Shown here: in pieces, positions 54,509 to 63,712 of the stretch
Numbering within the stretch: the stretch's first letter is position 1
How the letters are laid out: every line of letters starts with the position of its first letter
DNA from: Bombella sp. ESL0385
GTDB lineage: Bacteria > Pseudomonadota > Alphaproteobacteria > Acetobacterales > Acetobacteraceae
Assembly: GCF_009725755.1 (NCBI RefSeq)
Contig: NZ_WNIJ01000001.1
Span: forward strand, 186,001-250,000
DNA: 64,000 nucleotides
Reading direction: 5' to 3'
Notes under the pieces: generated by a model
What the model saw: only the letters and a program-made list of their open reading frames with translations
Told to the model about the DNA's origin: nothing
Databases searched by the model: none
Made by a program: the position numbers and the translations under genes

Positions 54509-55702
54509 TTATGATTTAACGGCGTTATGGTGGTTCATGAATGTTTTAATGGAGCGTGTGGCTTGGCGGAGGCGTTGGTTATTTTCCACCAGCCCGATGC
54601 GGACGAATCCATCCCCATGTTCACCAAAGCCTAATCCGGGGGCAACGGCGACTTTTGCTTCCTTCAATAAGAGCTTGGAGAAAGCCACACTGCCCATATG
54701 AGCGAAGTGAGGCGGAATGGGTGCCCATGCGAACATCGATCCCTCCGGTGTGGGGACATCCCATCCCGCAGCATGGAGGCCGCGGATAAGAACATCGCGC
54801 CTATCTTTATAAAGTAGGCGCATATCTTCCACATAATCTTGCGGGCCATTAAGAGCGGCCGTGGCAGCAACCTGCACAGGGGTAAAAGCCCCATAATCCA
54901 GGTAGGATTTAATGCGTGTGAGGGCCTGAATTAAACGCGGGTTGCCCGCTGCAAAGCCAATGCGCCAACCCGCCATGGAGTAGGTCTTGGACATGGAGGT
55001 GAACTCCACAGCGATGTCCTTTGCACCCTCAATAGAGAGGATGGAAGGAGGAGGCTCATCACCAAAATAGATTTCCGAATAAGCGAGGTCGGAGAGGACC
55101 CAGATATTCTCCTTCCGCGCGAAGGCGACGATCTCTTTATAAAACTCCTTAGAGGCGAGATAGGCTGTCGGATTGGAGGGGAAATTGATGATGAGGGCCG
55201 TTGGCTTGGGGACGGAGTGACGAACAGCACGATGGAGCGCACGCAGCATCGTCTCATCAGGTGAGGCAGGGACAGAGCGGACAGAGGCCCCAGCAATGAT
55301 GAAGCCGAATTGATGGATAGGATAAGAGGGGTTAGGCACCAAGATGGTATCGCCGGGGCTAGTGATGGCTGAGGCGAGGTTCGCTAAGCCTTCTTTAGAG
55401 CCGATGGTGGCGATAATCTCCGTCTCTGGGTCCAACTTCACACCAAAGCGGCGGTCATAATAAGCGGCTTGGGCTTTACGTAACCCGGGGATGCCACGGC
55501 TGACAGAGTAACCATGCACACGCGGGTTACGCAGTGTCTCGGTTAATTTATCAATAACATGCTGCGGGGGTGGGCTGTCTGGGTTGCCCATGCCGAGATC
55601 CACAATATCCTCCCCGGCGGCGCGTGCGGCGGCTTTGGCTTTGTTGACTTCAGCAAAGACATAAGGCGGCAGGCGGCGGATTTTGTGGAATTCTTCAGTC
55701 AT
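54509..55702 (-). CDS. Class I/II aminotransferase (AlaC/DapL-like)
   Basis: A PLP-dependent aminotransferase of 397 residues from the ATG at 55702 (MTEEFHKIRRLPPYV); a TTG three codons upstream is in frame. The PLP lysine is in FTSMSKTYSMAGWRIGFAAG, with IINFPSNPTA and ENIWVLSDLAYSEIYF as cofactor contacts and FVRIGLVEN holding the substrate-binding arginine. It resembles the alanine aminotransferase AlaC and methionine- or LL-diaminopimelate-related enzymes. Linkage to hom suggests the aspartate-family amino acids, but the exact substrate is not settled. Confidence 0.88.
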   Translation of the reverse strand: MTEEFHKIRRLPPYVFAEVNKAKAAARAAGEDIVDLGMGNPDSPPPQHVIDKLTETLRNPRVHGYSVSRGIPGLRKAQAAYYDRRFGVKLDPETEIIATIGSKEGLANLASAITSPGDTILVPNPSYPIHQFGFIIAGASVRSVPASPDETMLRALHRAVRHSVPKPTALIINFPSNPTAYLASKEFYKEIVAFARKENIWVLSDLAYSEIYFGDEPPPSILSIEGAKDIAVEFTSMSKTYSMAGWRIGFAAGNPRLIQALTRIKSYLDYGAFTPVQVAATAALNGPQDYVEDMRLLYKDRRDVLIRGLHAAGWDVPTPEGSMFAWAPIPPHFAHMGSVAFSKLLLKEAKVAVAPGLGFGEHGDGFVRIGLVENNQRLRQATRSIKTFMNHHNAVKS

Positions 55703-55752
55703 GACACTCAATCAATCAACAGGCGGGGCAATAGGGCAGGGCCTAAAGCCTC

Positions 55753-55793
55753 AAAAAACGAACGCCCCATGTTTCATGAGGGCGGGGCGTTCG
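55753..55793 (-). terminator. Rho-independent terminator of the OmpA-like lipoprotein gene
   Basis: CGAACGCCCC (55759-55768) pairs with GGGGCGTTCG (55784-55793). On the minus strand the stem is followed by TTTTTT (complement of 55753-55758), so it ends transcription of the lipoprotein gene that stops at 55854. Confidence 0.9.
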
Positions 55794-55853
55794 ACAAGGG
55801 TTTTTCGCGCAGATGAGGCGATTTTTATTTCACAGGAGTGCGATGACAGCCCG

Positions 55854-56792
55854 TTAGCGTTGGGCTGTTTGGGTGGGTTTGATGTTTAGCTCGTAAGAGA
55901 CGCGCACCCCATCGCCGATAGGCTCACCTGTTAGGCGCATATCGTTTGCTGAAACACCCATGAGGGTTAATTGCTGCGCGACTGCCCGGGCGCGTAGGAG
56001 GGCGAGGGCAATCTCATTGGCTTGCTCTGTAGGGGAGAGGCCCGCTTGTGCGGTAAGGGTGGTGCCGAAGCCACGGATGACAAGCCGATGATGGCGGCGA
56101 TGGGCGATAATCTCGTTAAAACGATCGGTTTGATTTTCCACCATATGGTCCGTACCGGATTGAAAACGGATGAGCGTCCCTGCTGGGGTGGTGGTATCAA
56201 AATTGGGGATGAGAGAGCGAGCCGCATCCGGCAGTGTGAAGCTGGGGAACAGAATCGGCAGGGGGGGATGCCCGGGGTCTGGCAGATAGGTGGGCATTTT
56301 GTGGGAGATGGGTTGATAGATGAGCGTTGAGCCAGAGCTAGAGATTCGTGCAGGAGGAGGCGCGGGTGTGTCCTCCAATGCGGGGGGCTGGCTTGGGCTG
56401 TTTAAGGTTGTTGCCCCGCCATGTTGAGTGCGTGGGGGAAGGGGATTGACCATACCAATTGGCAATGCGCCCCCTGCTGCCCCGACATGCTGGGTAAGAT
56501 TACGGTCTTGCTCTAGCTTGGTCGTAATCATGGCGCGATTTTCTGGGCTAGGAAACTCTGGAATAGTCGTAGGAGTAAAGGCGATATTAGGGGCAGGTGT
56601 GTCATAACCCGGTGTAAGAGGGTGCAGTTTTTTAATTTCGCCGCCCATGAGGTCATGCGAGAGGTCGCGTGTCATTTCCACCGGGCCGCGATGTTGGCAG
56701 GCTGTGAGGAGGAAAGGCACAGCCAGAATAGAAACGGCTTTGCTGCTATGGCGCATAATGTGGGAGAAGCGGTTAAAAAAACTGGGTGTCAT
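55854..56792 (-). CDS. OmpA-like C-terminal domain lipoprotein
   Basis: About 312 residues. The signal peptide leads to the lipobox LLTACQHRG, so the protein is probably lipid-anchored. The ATG at 56792 is chosen (an alternative at 56756 lies closer to the lipobox); a longer frame to 56885 is unlikely to be used. A long proline-rich linker (NPLPPRTQHGG, PALEDTPAPPPARIS) precedes an OmpA/MotB-like domain (LIRFQSGTDHMVENQTDRFN, HHRLVIRGFG, and the terminal LRARAVAQQLTLMGVSANDMRL) that normally binds peptidoglycan. It is divergent from clpP and ends at a strong terminator. Confidence 0.8.
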   Translation of the reverse strand: MTPSFFNRFSHIMRHSSKAVSILAVPFLLTACQHRGPVEMTRDLSHDLMGGEIKKLHPLTPGYDTPAPNIAFTPTTIPEFPSPENRAMITTKLEQDRNLTQHVGAAGGALPIGMVNPLPPRTQHGGATTLNSPSQPPALEDTPAPPPARISSSGSTLIYQPISHKMPTYLPDPGHPPLPILFPSFTLPDAARSLIPNFDTTTPAGTLIRFQSGTDHMVENQTDRFNEIIAHRRHHRLVIRGFGTTLTAQAGLSPTEQANEIALALLRARAVAQQLTLMGVSANDMRLTGEPIGDGVRVSYELNIKPTQTAQR

Positions 56793-57028
56793 AGTCCGGG
56801 CGTATCTACGGGGGCAAAGGGACAGGGCCCAAAAAGCCCTAGAGAAATTATGGGGCAGAATATGTATCTCTGCGGTTTGACGCAATTCCTTATCTGCATC
56901 TCTATGAGGTGAGGCTGGGATGGGGAGAAATAGAGTCCTAATTTTCCCTTAGGAAATAATAAAAAAGCGACCCAGAAGTGCGTTTTTATGGCTTGGCAGA
57001 GAGACAAAGCGGGAGCAGGATAGCGCAC

Positions 57029-57715
57029 ATGATGACATATGACGAACGCGATACTTATACCGCACCCTCCCGGTCTGCTCTGTCTACCTCTCCTGTAAGG
57101 GGGCCGCTCCGTATGGAGGAGGCTGAAAAACCGGCCGAGGAGGAGAAAAAGGCCGCTCCTGCGCCAGAGGTAGAACGCCATCTCTTTGAGCAACGCAAGG
57201 TGCTCATCTTTGGGGAGGTGCATGACCGCATGGCCCGTGAGATTACCGGCCGCCTTCTCGCTCTTGCTGGGGAGTCGGATAAGCCGATTGAGGTTTATGT
57301 AAACTCTCCCGGTGGCCATGTAGAGAGCGGTGATACCATCCATGACATGATTCGCTTTGTGGATTCTATCGCCCCTGTGACGATGATTGGTACAGGCTGG
57401 GTGGCCTCGGCTGGGGCGTTGATTTTTGCCGCAGGTCGGGCAGAGCGGCGTGTATGTCTTCCTAATACCCGGTTCCTTTTACATCAGCCGATGGGCGGTG
57501 TGCGGGGGCCGGCGACCGATATTGATATCGAGGCCCGCGAGATCATCAAAATGCGTGAACGCCTCAACCGGCTTTTCGCGCGGGAAACAGGGCAGCCTTA
57601 CGAGAAAGTGGCCCGTGATACGGACCGCAATTACTGGATGTCGGCGAAGGAGGCGGTTGAATACGGGCTTGTTAACCGCATCATTTCGTCTGCAGCTGAT
57701 CTTAAAAAAGGTTGA
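57029..57715 (+). CDS. ATP-dependent Clp protease proteolytic subunit (ClpP paralogue)
   Basis: A 228-residue serine protease subunit from the ATG at 57029, with AGGA upstream. The active serine is in GTGWVASAGALIFAAG (the usual sequence is GxAASMG), the histidine in TRFLLHQPMGGV and the aspartate in ARDTDRNYWMSA, so the triad is complete. The N-terminal 55 residues are an unusual charged extension (EEAEKPAEEEKKAAPAPE). No Clp ATPase gene is adjacent. It is followed after 29 bp by a ferritin-like protein in the same direction. The paralogue status is inferred from the divergent active-site surroundings. Confidence 0.88.
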   Translation: MMTYDERDTYTAPSRSALSTSPVRGPLRMEEAEKPAEEEKKAAPAPEVERHLFEQRKVLIFGEVHDRMAREITGRLLALAGESDKPIEVYVNSPGGHVESGDTIHDMIRFVDSIAPVTMIGTGWVASAGALIFAAGRAERRVCLPNTRFLLHQPMGGVRGPATDIDIEAREIIKMRERLNRLFARETGQPYEKVARDTDRNYWMSAKEAVEYGLVNRIISSAADLKKG

Positions 57716-57744
57716 GCCTTAAAGCAAGGAAAGGAAGCCTATCG

Positions 57745-58743
57745 ATGAGTGACGTGAAGAATCTGGCGGATATTTATTCCCATTTGCCCGATAGCCCCTC
57801 CGAAAAAACATTGGAGCAGGTGGATTATGATGCCCGCCATTGGAGCAGCCCGGTAAAAGGGCCGCTAAAGCCGGGTACACCGGAGCATAAAAAGGCGATG
57901 GCCGATATGTTCCGTGATACGTTTAATCCCTACAAGCCTTCCGTCATTCCTTGGCCGGAGCTGGACCCGGAGACGATGCAGCGCATCACTTCCTTGCCTA
58001 TCTGGGATATTGCGGTGCAGACAGAGGGTAAGGCCCGCCTGCGTATGGCTGCCTATGCCGAGATGCTGGATGACCCGGATGTGAAAGATGCTATCGCGCG
58101 TAATGCGTGGGAGGAGAATCGCCATAAAGAAGTGCTCGCCCGTATGGTCGAGCATTACGGCATTCCGCTAGCCCCGGAAGACCCGTATATCGAGCCACGC
58201 GATACGGAATGGGCTTATCTGGTGACGGGTTTCTCTGAATGTTGGGATAGCTTCTTTGCATTTGGGCTGTTCTCTCTTGCTGAGAAGGCGGGCCTGTTCC
58301 CGATGGAGCTGATTGAGACATTCGAGCCAGTGATGCAGGAAGAATGTCGCCATATTCTGCTCTTTGCAAACTGGCTGGCTTATCACCGTGCGGTTATGCC
58401 GCTCTGGCGTCGCCCATGGTTTGAGATGCGCGTTATTGGGGTTCTGTTCTTCTTGCTCTATGAGCGTTTGAGCTTGGTGCGTAGCTTTGATGATAATGGC
58501 GTGGAGCATACGCAGGATAACAACTTCACCGTTACAGGTGCGAAGAGCATGACGGATAAGCAGGTCGATTTTGTCGATTTGATGGAGTTGTGCTTGCGTG
58601 AGAATGAACGCCGCTTTGCCGGGTACGATTCGCGCCTTGTGCGGCCTCAGATGGCACCATTTGCTGCGCGTGTAGCGTTGGGTGGTGTGAAGCTCTGGCG
58701 GCGTTTAACAGGCCATAAAGGGGCCTCACAACAGGCTGCTTAA
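57745..58743 (+). CDS. Ferritin-like di-iron domain protein
   Basis: A 332-residue soluble helical protein read from the ATG at 57745, with AAGGAAAGGAAG upstream. Two helix pairs carry the carboxylate/histidine ligands of a di-iron site: EENRHKEVLARM (about residue 125) and QEECRHILLFANWL (about residue 205), with further glutamates in AYAEML and IETFEPVM. A short hydrophobic stretch (VIGVLFFLLYERL) follows. Such proteins can store or oxidise iron or act as oxygenases. The family was not identified more precisely. It is co-directional with the ClpP paralogue. Confidence 0.7.
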   Translation: MSDVKNLADIYSHLPDSPSEKTLEQVDYDARHWSSPVKGPLKPGTPEHKKAMADMFRDTFNPYKPSVIPWPELDPETMQRITSLPIWDIAVQTEGKARLRMAAYAEMLDDPDVKDAIARNAWEENRHKEVLARMVEHYGIPLAPEDPYIEPRDTEWAYLVTGFSECWDSFFAFGLFSLAEKAGLFPMELIETFEPVMQEECRHILLFANWLAYHRAVMPLWRRPWFEMRVIGVLFFLLYERLSLVRSFDDNGVEHTQDNNFTVTGAKSMTDKQVDFVDLMELCLRENERRFAGYDSRLVRPQMAPFAARVALGGVKLWRRLTGHKGASQQAA

Positions 58744-58792
58744 AGGTTACATTCTGTTAGCCTTCGGGCTGATAGTGTGGTGAACAAAGAAG

Positions 58793-58829
58793 AATCCTGC
58801 CTCATAATTAGAATGAGGTGGGATTTTTT
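58793..58829 (+). terminator. Rho-independent terminator after the ferritin-like gene
   Basis: AATCCTGCCTCAT (58793-58805) pairs with ATGAGGTGGGATT (58813-58825, one G-T pair) and is followed by a T-run, 50 bp after the ferritin-like stop. Confidence 0.88.
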
Positions 58830-58924
58830 GTGTCATGTTAGTGACTTTGTAATGATTTTCCTCGCAAAGTTGGGAATGGTTGCTCGCTTGGAGGCGGGTA
58901 GGCTTTAGCAATGCCGAGGTGAAT

Positions 58925-59191
58925 ATGGTTTCTATATCAGGTTATGCAGAATTTTTTATCCCTCCAGATAAGAAGGTGATTGTCTCCTCTGCTGATATTG
59001 CGTGGAATGATGCGGCTACGTCGAATCGCAGTACAGGAGGTAGTGCGAATCATTCTGGCCAATTTGATATTGCAGGGGTCGGAGAAGCCTCTTTAGAGGT
59101 TTACGAATATTCAAAAGGGGTGTGCAGTTATCGCAATGTTACGCTGCCTAATGGCTGCGAATGTGTGAGTATGTTTAATATCGAGGCGTAA
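58925..59191 (+). CDS. Hypothetical small protein
   Basis: An 88-residue open frame from the ATG at 58925 (MVSISGYAEFFIPPDKKVIV), with GAGGTG just upstream. It lies alone after a terminator, so it should have its own promoter in 58830-58924. It is beta-rich in appearance, with three cysteines close to the end (GVCSYRNVTLPNGCECVSMF). No family was recognised. There is no signal peptide from this start. It may be a horizontally acquired or lineage-specific gene. Confidence 0.55.
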   Translation: MVSISGYAEFFIPPDKKVIVSSADIAWNDAATSNRSTGGSANHSGQFDIAGVGEASLEVYEYSKGVCSYRNVTLPNGCECVSMFNIEA

Positions 59192-59208
59192 AATAATATT
59201 AGGGGTGT

Positions 59209-59237
59209 GGTCCTATGAAGATACCCTCCATAGGACC
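59209..59237. terminator. Hairpin between the small protein gene and recA
   Basis: GGTCCTATG (59209-59217) pairs with CATAGGACC (59229-59237). It lies between the end of the small plus-strand gene (59191) and the recA stop (59246). No long T-run follows in either direction, so it is only a probable bidirectional terminator. Confidence 0.55.
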
Positions 59238-59245
59238 AAAGGATT

Positions 59246-60340
59246 TTAGCTTTTACGTTTTGAGGGAGCGTTATCCAGGGGGAGTTCTTCCCCTGTAAGG
59301 TCGGTGTCGTCTTCTTGTTCTCCCGTCATCATATCATCAGCGATGAGACCAGCACTCTGGCGGACGCGTTTTTCAATTTCATCGGCCATTTCAGGATGCT
59401 CGCGCAGATACTGCTTGGCATTTTCCCGCCCTTGGCCAATGCGCGTACTATCGTATGAGAACCACGCGCCGGATTTCTCCACCACATTCGCTTTAACGCC
59501 GAGATCCAGCAATTCACCCATTTTGCTGACCCCCTCACCATACATGATGTCAAACTCGACCTGACGGAAGGGCGGGGCCATTTTGTTCTTCACCACCTTA
59601 ACGCGTGTCTGGTTCCCCACCACCTCGTCTTTATCTTTGACCGAGCCGATACGGCGGATATCCAGCCGAACAGAGGCATAGAACTTCAGCGCATTACCGC
59701 CTGTTGTGGTCTCTGGGTTGCCGAACATTACCCCAATCTTCATACGGATTTGGTTGAGGAAGATGATGGTGGTGTTAGAGCGGGAGACGGAGCCGGTAAG
59801 TTTACGCAGGGCTTGGCTCATCAGGCGGGCATGGAGGCCGACATGGCTATCGCCCATATCGCCTTCTAACTCAGCCTTGGGGACGAGAGCAGCCACAGAA
59901 TCCACCACAAGGATGTCAATTGCCCCAGAGCGGACCAGTGTGTCGGCAATCTCCAAAGCTTGCTCGCCTGCATCAGGTTGGCTGAGGAGGAGGTTATCAA
60001 TATCCACACCCAGTTTGCGGGCATAGATGGGGTCAAGCGCATGCTCGGCATCAATAAACGCAGCCGTACCGCCTTTTTTCTGCGCTTCAGCAACGGCATG
60101 GAGGGCTAAGGTTGTTTTACCGGAGCTTTCAGGCCCGTAAATCTCAATGATGCGCCCCCGTGGTAGCCCCCCAATCCCAAGGCCAATATCCAAGCCGAGC
60201 GAACCGGTGGAGATAACATCCACCTGCTCTTTAGGGCGTTGGCCCAACCGCATGATGGAGCCTTTACCAAAGGAGCGTTCAATTTGGCTGAGTGCGCCCT
60301 CTAAGGCTTTGCTTTTTTCGGCGTTTTTACCTGCTGACAT
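59246..60340 (-). CDS. recA: Recombinase RecA
   Basis: A 364-residue DNA recombinase and SOS co-protease. The Walker A motif is [17 protein letters not shown], and [34 protein letters not shown], and [20 protein letters not shown] (loop L2) are all present. The C-terminus is acidic ([17 protein letters not shown]). It starts only 51 bp from the end of the gamma-glutamyltransferase gene on the same strand. No GTTC-N7-GTTC LexA box is visible in those 51 bp, so any SOS promoter would have to lie inside the upstream gene. Confidence 0.98.
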   Translation of the reverse strand: MSAGKNAEKSKALEGALSQIERSFGKGSIMRLGQRPKEQVDVISTGSLGLDIGLGIGGLPRGRIIEIYGPESSGKTTLALHAVAEAQKKGGTAAFIDAEHALDPIYARKLGVDIDNLLLSQPDAGEQALEIADTLVRSGAIDILVVDSVAALVPKAELEGDMGDSHVGLHARLMSQALRKLTGSVSRSNTTIIFLNQIRMKIGVMFGNPETTTGGNALKFYASVRLDIRRIGSVKDKDEVVGNQTRVKVVKNKMAPPFRQVEFDIMYGEGVSKMGELLDLGVKANVVEKSGAWFSYDSTRIGQGRENAKQYLREHPEMADEIEKRVRQSAGLIADDMMTGEQEDDTDLTGEELPLDNAPSKRKS

Positions 60341-60391
60341 GAAGAAGACCTCGTTACTATGCGTCTCACACAGGGAGAGCGTGAATTAGAT

Positions 60392-61861
60392 TTAGCGATG
60401 TTGTAGGGTTTGTGCGCTTAACCCTTTACCATTCGTAGCGGCATGGCCTGTGCAGCTTGTGTCTGTGCAGGTAATGCTATTAAGCACACCAGAGCCGCTT
60501 GTGGTGGTCGCAACCATGTGGTTTTGGGTGATGTTGCGTAGCCCATCAGCGATAGCTTGGGCAGCGTCATTTTGACCAGAAGCCGCAAGGATAGCCTGCA
60601 TGTGGGTACGCGACGAACTGATAAAGGCGGCACTAAGGAGCGGTGTGGGGTAATAACGTGGTGCCCCACCGAGGACAACGCCTGTGCTGCCAGCCAGACG
60701 CCCCGTACCGAAGAGGTTATTTTCCGTCAGGACACAGCCAACGCTTAGGCCTTGGCCATCGCGCACCACAAAGGAGGTTGAGGCAGGGAGCGGGGGCAAG
60801 CCTGTGGCATCACTCTGGCCAGAGGTAATAAAGCTTTGTGCGTCCCGAAGGCTGTTGTGCGAGCCAGAATGCCGCCAGGCATTAACGACATTTTCTGCTG
60901 GTAGACCACGGCTGAAGGCCGCTGCACTGCCTATGCCGCCATCAGCGGGAGGAGCTAGGAAATTGAGACTATATTGCCCATCAGAGAGAGAGAGGGCTTT
61001 GGTCCATTCGGGTATGGCGTGGCGAAGGTCATCACGCGTGAGGGCCGCTCCCGCTTGGTTAGCTTGTGAGACAAATACGTCAGAGAGCGCACCTGTATAG
61101 AGGTCACCAACCCCTACAAGTTTGAGGCGGGAGAGGAAGGAGGTCAGGCGTGGTTGGGTGAGCTGATCCCCCTCGCTAACAGCTGTGCCGGTGGCATCCT
61201 TGCTTAAAAGAGCGCGCATGCCCTCATTAGAGAAGAGTGGTGCTTTGACAGTCGCAATATCGTCTGAAAGGAGACGGCTGACAGTAATGCCCTGTTGGCC
61301 AAGGGTAATGGCGGGGTCGATTGTCTCGCCAAATTGAACAGAGCCATAACGTAGATGCAGGAGGAACAACCCGCGTGCGACCATCGGGACGGAGGCCGGG
61401 CGATCGCCTGTTGGGCCACTGCCATTAACAGGGACAAAGGTGATGCTCTCGGCCGCTTTGCCGGGGCGGACAACAAGACAAGCCCCACCCCCGCCAAGAG
61501 AGGCGCGTGAGGGCAGCGTGACGGAGAGCGCAAAGGCCGTGGCTGTTGCAGCATCGGCAGCATTACCCCCTCGGGCGAGGACATCCCGCCCAATCAGCGC
61601 GGCTTGGGGTTCATCAGCGACAACAATACCGCTATTAGGTGCGTTTGTTGGGCCAAAGAGGTGATGTTTAAGGCTCTTACCGCTGGAGCATGCACTAAGC
61701 GCACCACCTAAAAGGCTGACAGAGGCCAGTAAGGCACAATGGCGGACCCACCGGCGGGTTGGTCTTTTAGACAGGCAGGAGGATGAGGGTGTCTGGCTGT
61801 CATGCTGTGGCACGGTGGCGGCTCTCCAGTATTTTGCGGTCACGTTTAAGTAGGTGGTCAT
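60392..61861 (-). CDS. Gamma-glutamyltransferase-like lipoprotein
   Basis: About 489 residues (473 from a GTG at 61813, which has GGAGAG upstream and may be the real start). A signal-peptide region ends in the lipobox GGALSAC. The fold matches the N-terminal-nucleophile gamma-glutamyltransferases: GIVVADEPQAALIGRDVLARGGNAADAA, SLGGGGACLVV, and the processing-site region PASTSFVVRDGQGLSVG, where a threonine could be the nucleophile. It is shorter than usual (about 560-580) and the SSMxPT motif near the end is not seen (VLGGAPRYYPTPLLSAA instead). It may be a diverged glutathione hydrolase. recA follows after 51 bp. Confidence 0.75.
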   Translation of the reverse strand: MTTYLNVTAKYWRAATVPQHDSQTPSSSCLSKRPTRRWVRHCALLASVSLLGGALSACSSGKSLKHHLFGPTNAPNSGIVVADEPQAALIGRDVLARGGNAADAATATAFALSVTLPSRASLGGGGACLVVRPGKAAESITFVPVNGSGPTGDRPASVPMVARGLFLLHLRYGSVQFGETIDPAITLGQQGITVSRLLSDDIATVKAPLFSNEGMRALLSKDATGTAVSEGDQLTQPRLTSFLSRLKLVGVGDLYTGALSDVFVSQANQAGAALTRDDLRHAIPEWTKALSLSDGQYSLNFLAPPADGGIGSAAAFSRGLPAENVVNAWRHSGSHNSLRDAQSFITSGQSDATGLPPLPASTSFVVRDGQGLSVGCVLTENNLFGTGRLAGSTGVVLGGAPRYYPTPLLSAAFISSSRTHMQAILAASGQNDAAQAIADGLRNITQNHMVATTTSGSGVLNSITCTDTSCTGHAATNGKGLSAQTLQHR

Positions 61862-62028
61862 TCAGACTGTGGAAAGCTATGGTGGGCTTCCAGATAAGCC
61901 ATCATAGCGTTAAAGCGGTCGGCAGGGAAAGAGCAAGCTCTTTTCATGGGAATTGTGATGTTTGGATCGTTTTGTGTAAAAGGGACGGCCTGAGGGCCAT
62001 ATTATTGAAGGTATTGGAAGGCATGAGC

Positions 62029-62796
62029 ATGAAGAATTATGTAGCCACATGTGCATTAGCGTTATGTATTGGCCTACCTGTAGGGGGAGGGGCGTTCTTT
62101 CAGCAAGCCCATGCGGCAGAGGGGGATGTTTTTAATCCTCAGCAACGTGCCGCTATTATAGAGATTGTCCGTAATGCCTTAAAGACGGACCCGACTATCC
62201 TCTCTGAGGCGATTCAGTCTATCCGCCAACAAGCGACAGCGCAGCAGGATGCCCAAGCAAAAGCGGCTGTACGGACGAATTGGGCGGCTCTTTCCACCGC
62301 GCCTTCTTATGCGGTGCGGGGTAATCCACAAGGGCAAGTTACGGTTGTAGAGTTTCTCGACCCTCGTTGTGGCTATTGCCGCCGTATGGCCCCGTTGGTG
62401 GACCAATTCCTTACAAAACATCCTGATGTGCGCTTGGTGGAGAAGGTCATCCCTGTATTGGGTGAAGCCAGTATTTTGGAAGCGCGGGCGATTTATGCGG
62501 CGGCCTTTCAAGGGCAATATGATGCGATGCGCCGCCGTTTGATGGAAGATAATGCTAAGCCAAGCATGGAGCGTATTCGCGATATTGCGAAGGGTTTAAA
62601 GCTAGACCTAGCACGGTTTGAGAAAGATATGGCTAACCCGGCTGTTATGGGCCTTCTTGCTACGAATCTAAACCAAGCTCAAACGGTTGGTGTGCAAGGG
62701 ACGCCAACCTTCCTATTTGGCCAAGCTGCGATTGCCCCCGGTGCGTTGGATATGGCGCAGATGGAGCAGTTCTTGACCCTCGCGCAGAAGGGTTAA
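62029..62796 (+). CDS. DsbA-family periplasmic thiol:disulfide protein
   Basis: About 255 residues with a signal peptide (CALALCIGLPVGGGAFFQQAHA). The ATG at 62029 is preferred over the one 6 bp upstream because the GGAAGG site then has normal spacing. The thioredoxin-fold active site is FLDPRCGYCRRMAP (C-G-Y-C, about residue 120) and the cis-proline is in GVQGTPTFLFG. An N-terminal helical domain (residues 30-85) precedes it, as in DsbA/BdbD and ScsC-type proteins. It probably forms or isomerises disulfides in exported proteins. It is divergent from the gamma-glutamyltransferase gene. Confidence 0.88.
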   Translation: MKNYVATCALALCIGLPVGGGAFFQQAHAAEGDVFNPQQRAAIIEIVRNALKTDPTILSEAIQSIRQQATAQQDAQAKAAVRTNWAALSTAPSYAVRGNPQGQVTVVEFLDPRCGYCRRMAPLVDQFLTKHPDVRLVEKVIPVLGEASILEARAIYAAAFQGQYDAMRRRLMEDNAKPSMERIRDIAKGLKLDLARFEKDMANPAVMGLLATNLNQAQTVGVQGTPTFLFGQAAIAPGALDMAQMEQFLTLAQKG

Positions 62797-62833
62797 GCGT
62801 GCCGATGCCTTGTATGTAAGGTGGTGCGGATAG

Positions 62834-63712
62834 ATGAAACCTACCCTTGTTGAACAGATTGCGGCTTATGGTCCGTCTAACCTCACATCGCTGGGGCGGT
62901 GTCCTCTCATTATGGGGATTGTGAATGTCACGCCGGATTCATTCTCCGATGGGGGGCAGTTTTTCACCCCGGAGGCGGCACTCCAGCAAGCGCGTCTATT
63001 ACGCGCCCAAGGAGCTGATGTTCTGGACCTTGGGGCGGAATCTACAAGGCCGGGTTTTACCCCTGTGGAGGCGGATGAGGAATGGGGACGTCTAGCCTCT
63101 GTCATTCCTCCTTTAGTGGATGAGGGGGCGGTATTGTCTATCGATACCACTAAAGCCTCTGTTGCACGTCGGGCGTTAAAGGCTGGGGCGCAGATGATTA
63201 ATGATGTGTGGGGGTTGCAGGCGGACCCGGCTATGGCCTCTGTCGTGGCGGAAGGCGGGGCGGTTGTTGCAGTGATGCATAACCGACAAGAGGTTACTCC
63301 GCAGTTGGATTTATGGGATGAGTGGCAACGTTTTTTTGACCACTCCCTTACGTTGGCTGAGCAAGCGGGTATTGCGCGGGAGAAGATTATGCTGGACCCC
63401 GGCATTGGCTTCGGCAAAACAGTAGAGCAAAATCTATGGGCAATACGGCATATGCGCGCATTAGGGGCGTATTATGAGCGGCCTATTCTGCTCGGTGTGT
63501 CGCGTAAGTCGCTTTTTGGGAAGCTGCTTGGCCGAGAGGTGGGGGCCCGCTTGCCTGCAACCCTAGCGACGCATCTTTATGGGGCCGCAGAGGGGGCTTG
63601 TATGGTGCGTGTGCATGATGTTCAAGCGCATAAAGATGCCCTTACAATGGCGGCATTATTGGCTGGGCGCGATGAGGGGGCGGCTTGTGCTATGGTGGGA
63701 GAGACAGCGTGA
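62834..63712 (+). CDS. folP: Dihydropteroate synthase
   Basis: A 292-residue folate-pathway enzyme that joins hydroxymethyl-dihydropterin diphosphate with p-aminobenzoate. Signature 1 is MGIVNVTPDSFSDGGQF, signature 2 is LDLGAESTRPGFTPV, and DTTKASVARRALKAG, MINDVWG, MLDPGIGFGKT and LLGVSRKSLFGKL follow the barrel. Length is normal. It overlaps folB by 4 bp. Confidence 0.97.
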   Translation: MKPTLVEQIAAYGPSNLTSLGRCPLIMGIVNVTPDSFSDGGQFFTPEAALQQARLLRAQGADVLDLGAESTRPGFTPVEADEEWGRLASVIPPLVDEGAVLSIDTTKASVARRALKAGAQMINDVWGLQADPAMASVVAEGGAVVAVMHNRQEVTPQLDLWDEWQRFFDHSLTLAEQAGIAREKIMLDPGIGFGKTVEQNLWAIRHMRALGAYYERPILLGVSRKSLFGKLLGREVGARLPATLATHLYGAAEGACMVRVHDVQAHKDALTMAALLAGRDEGAACAMVGETA

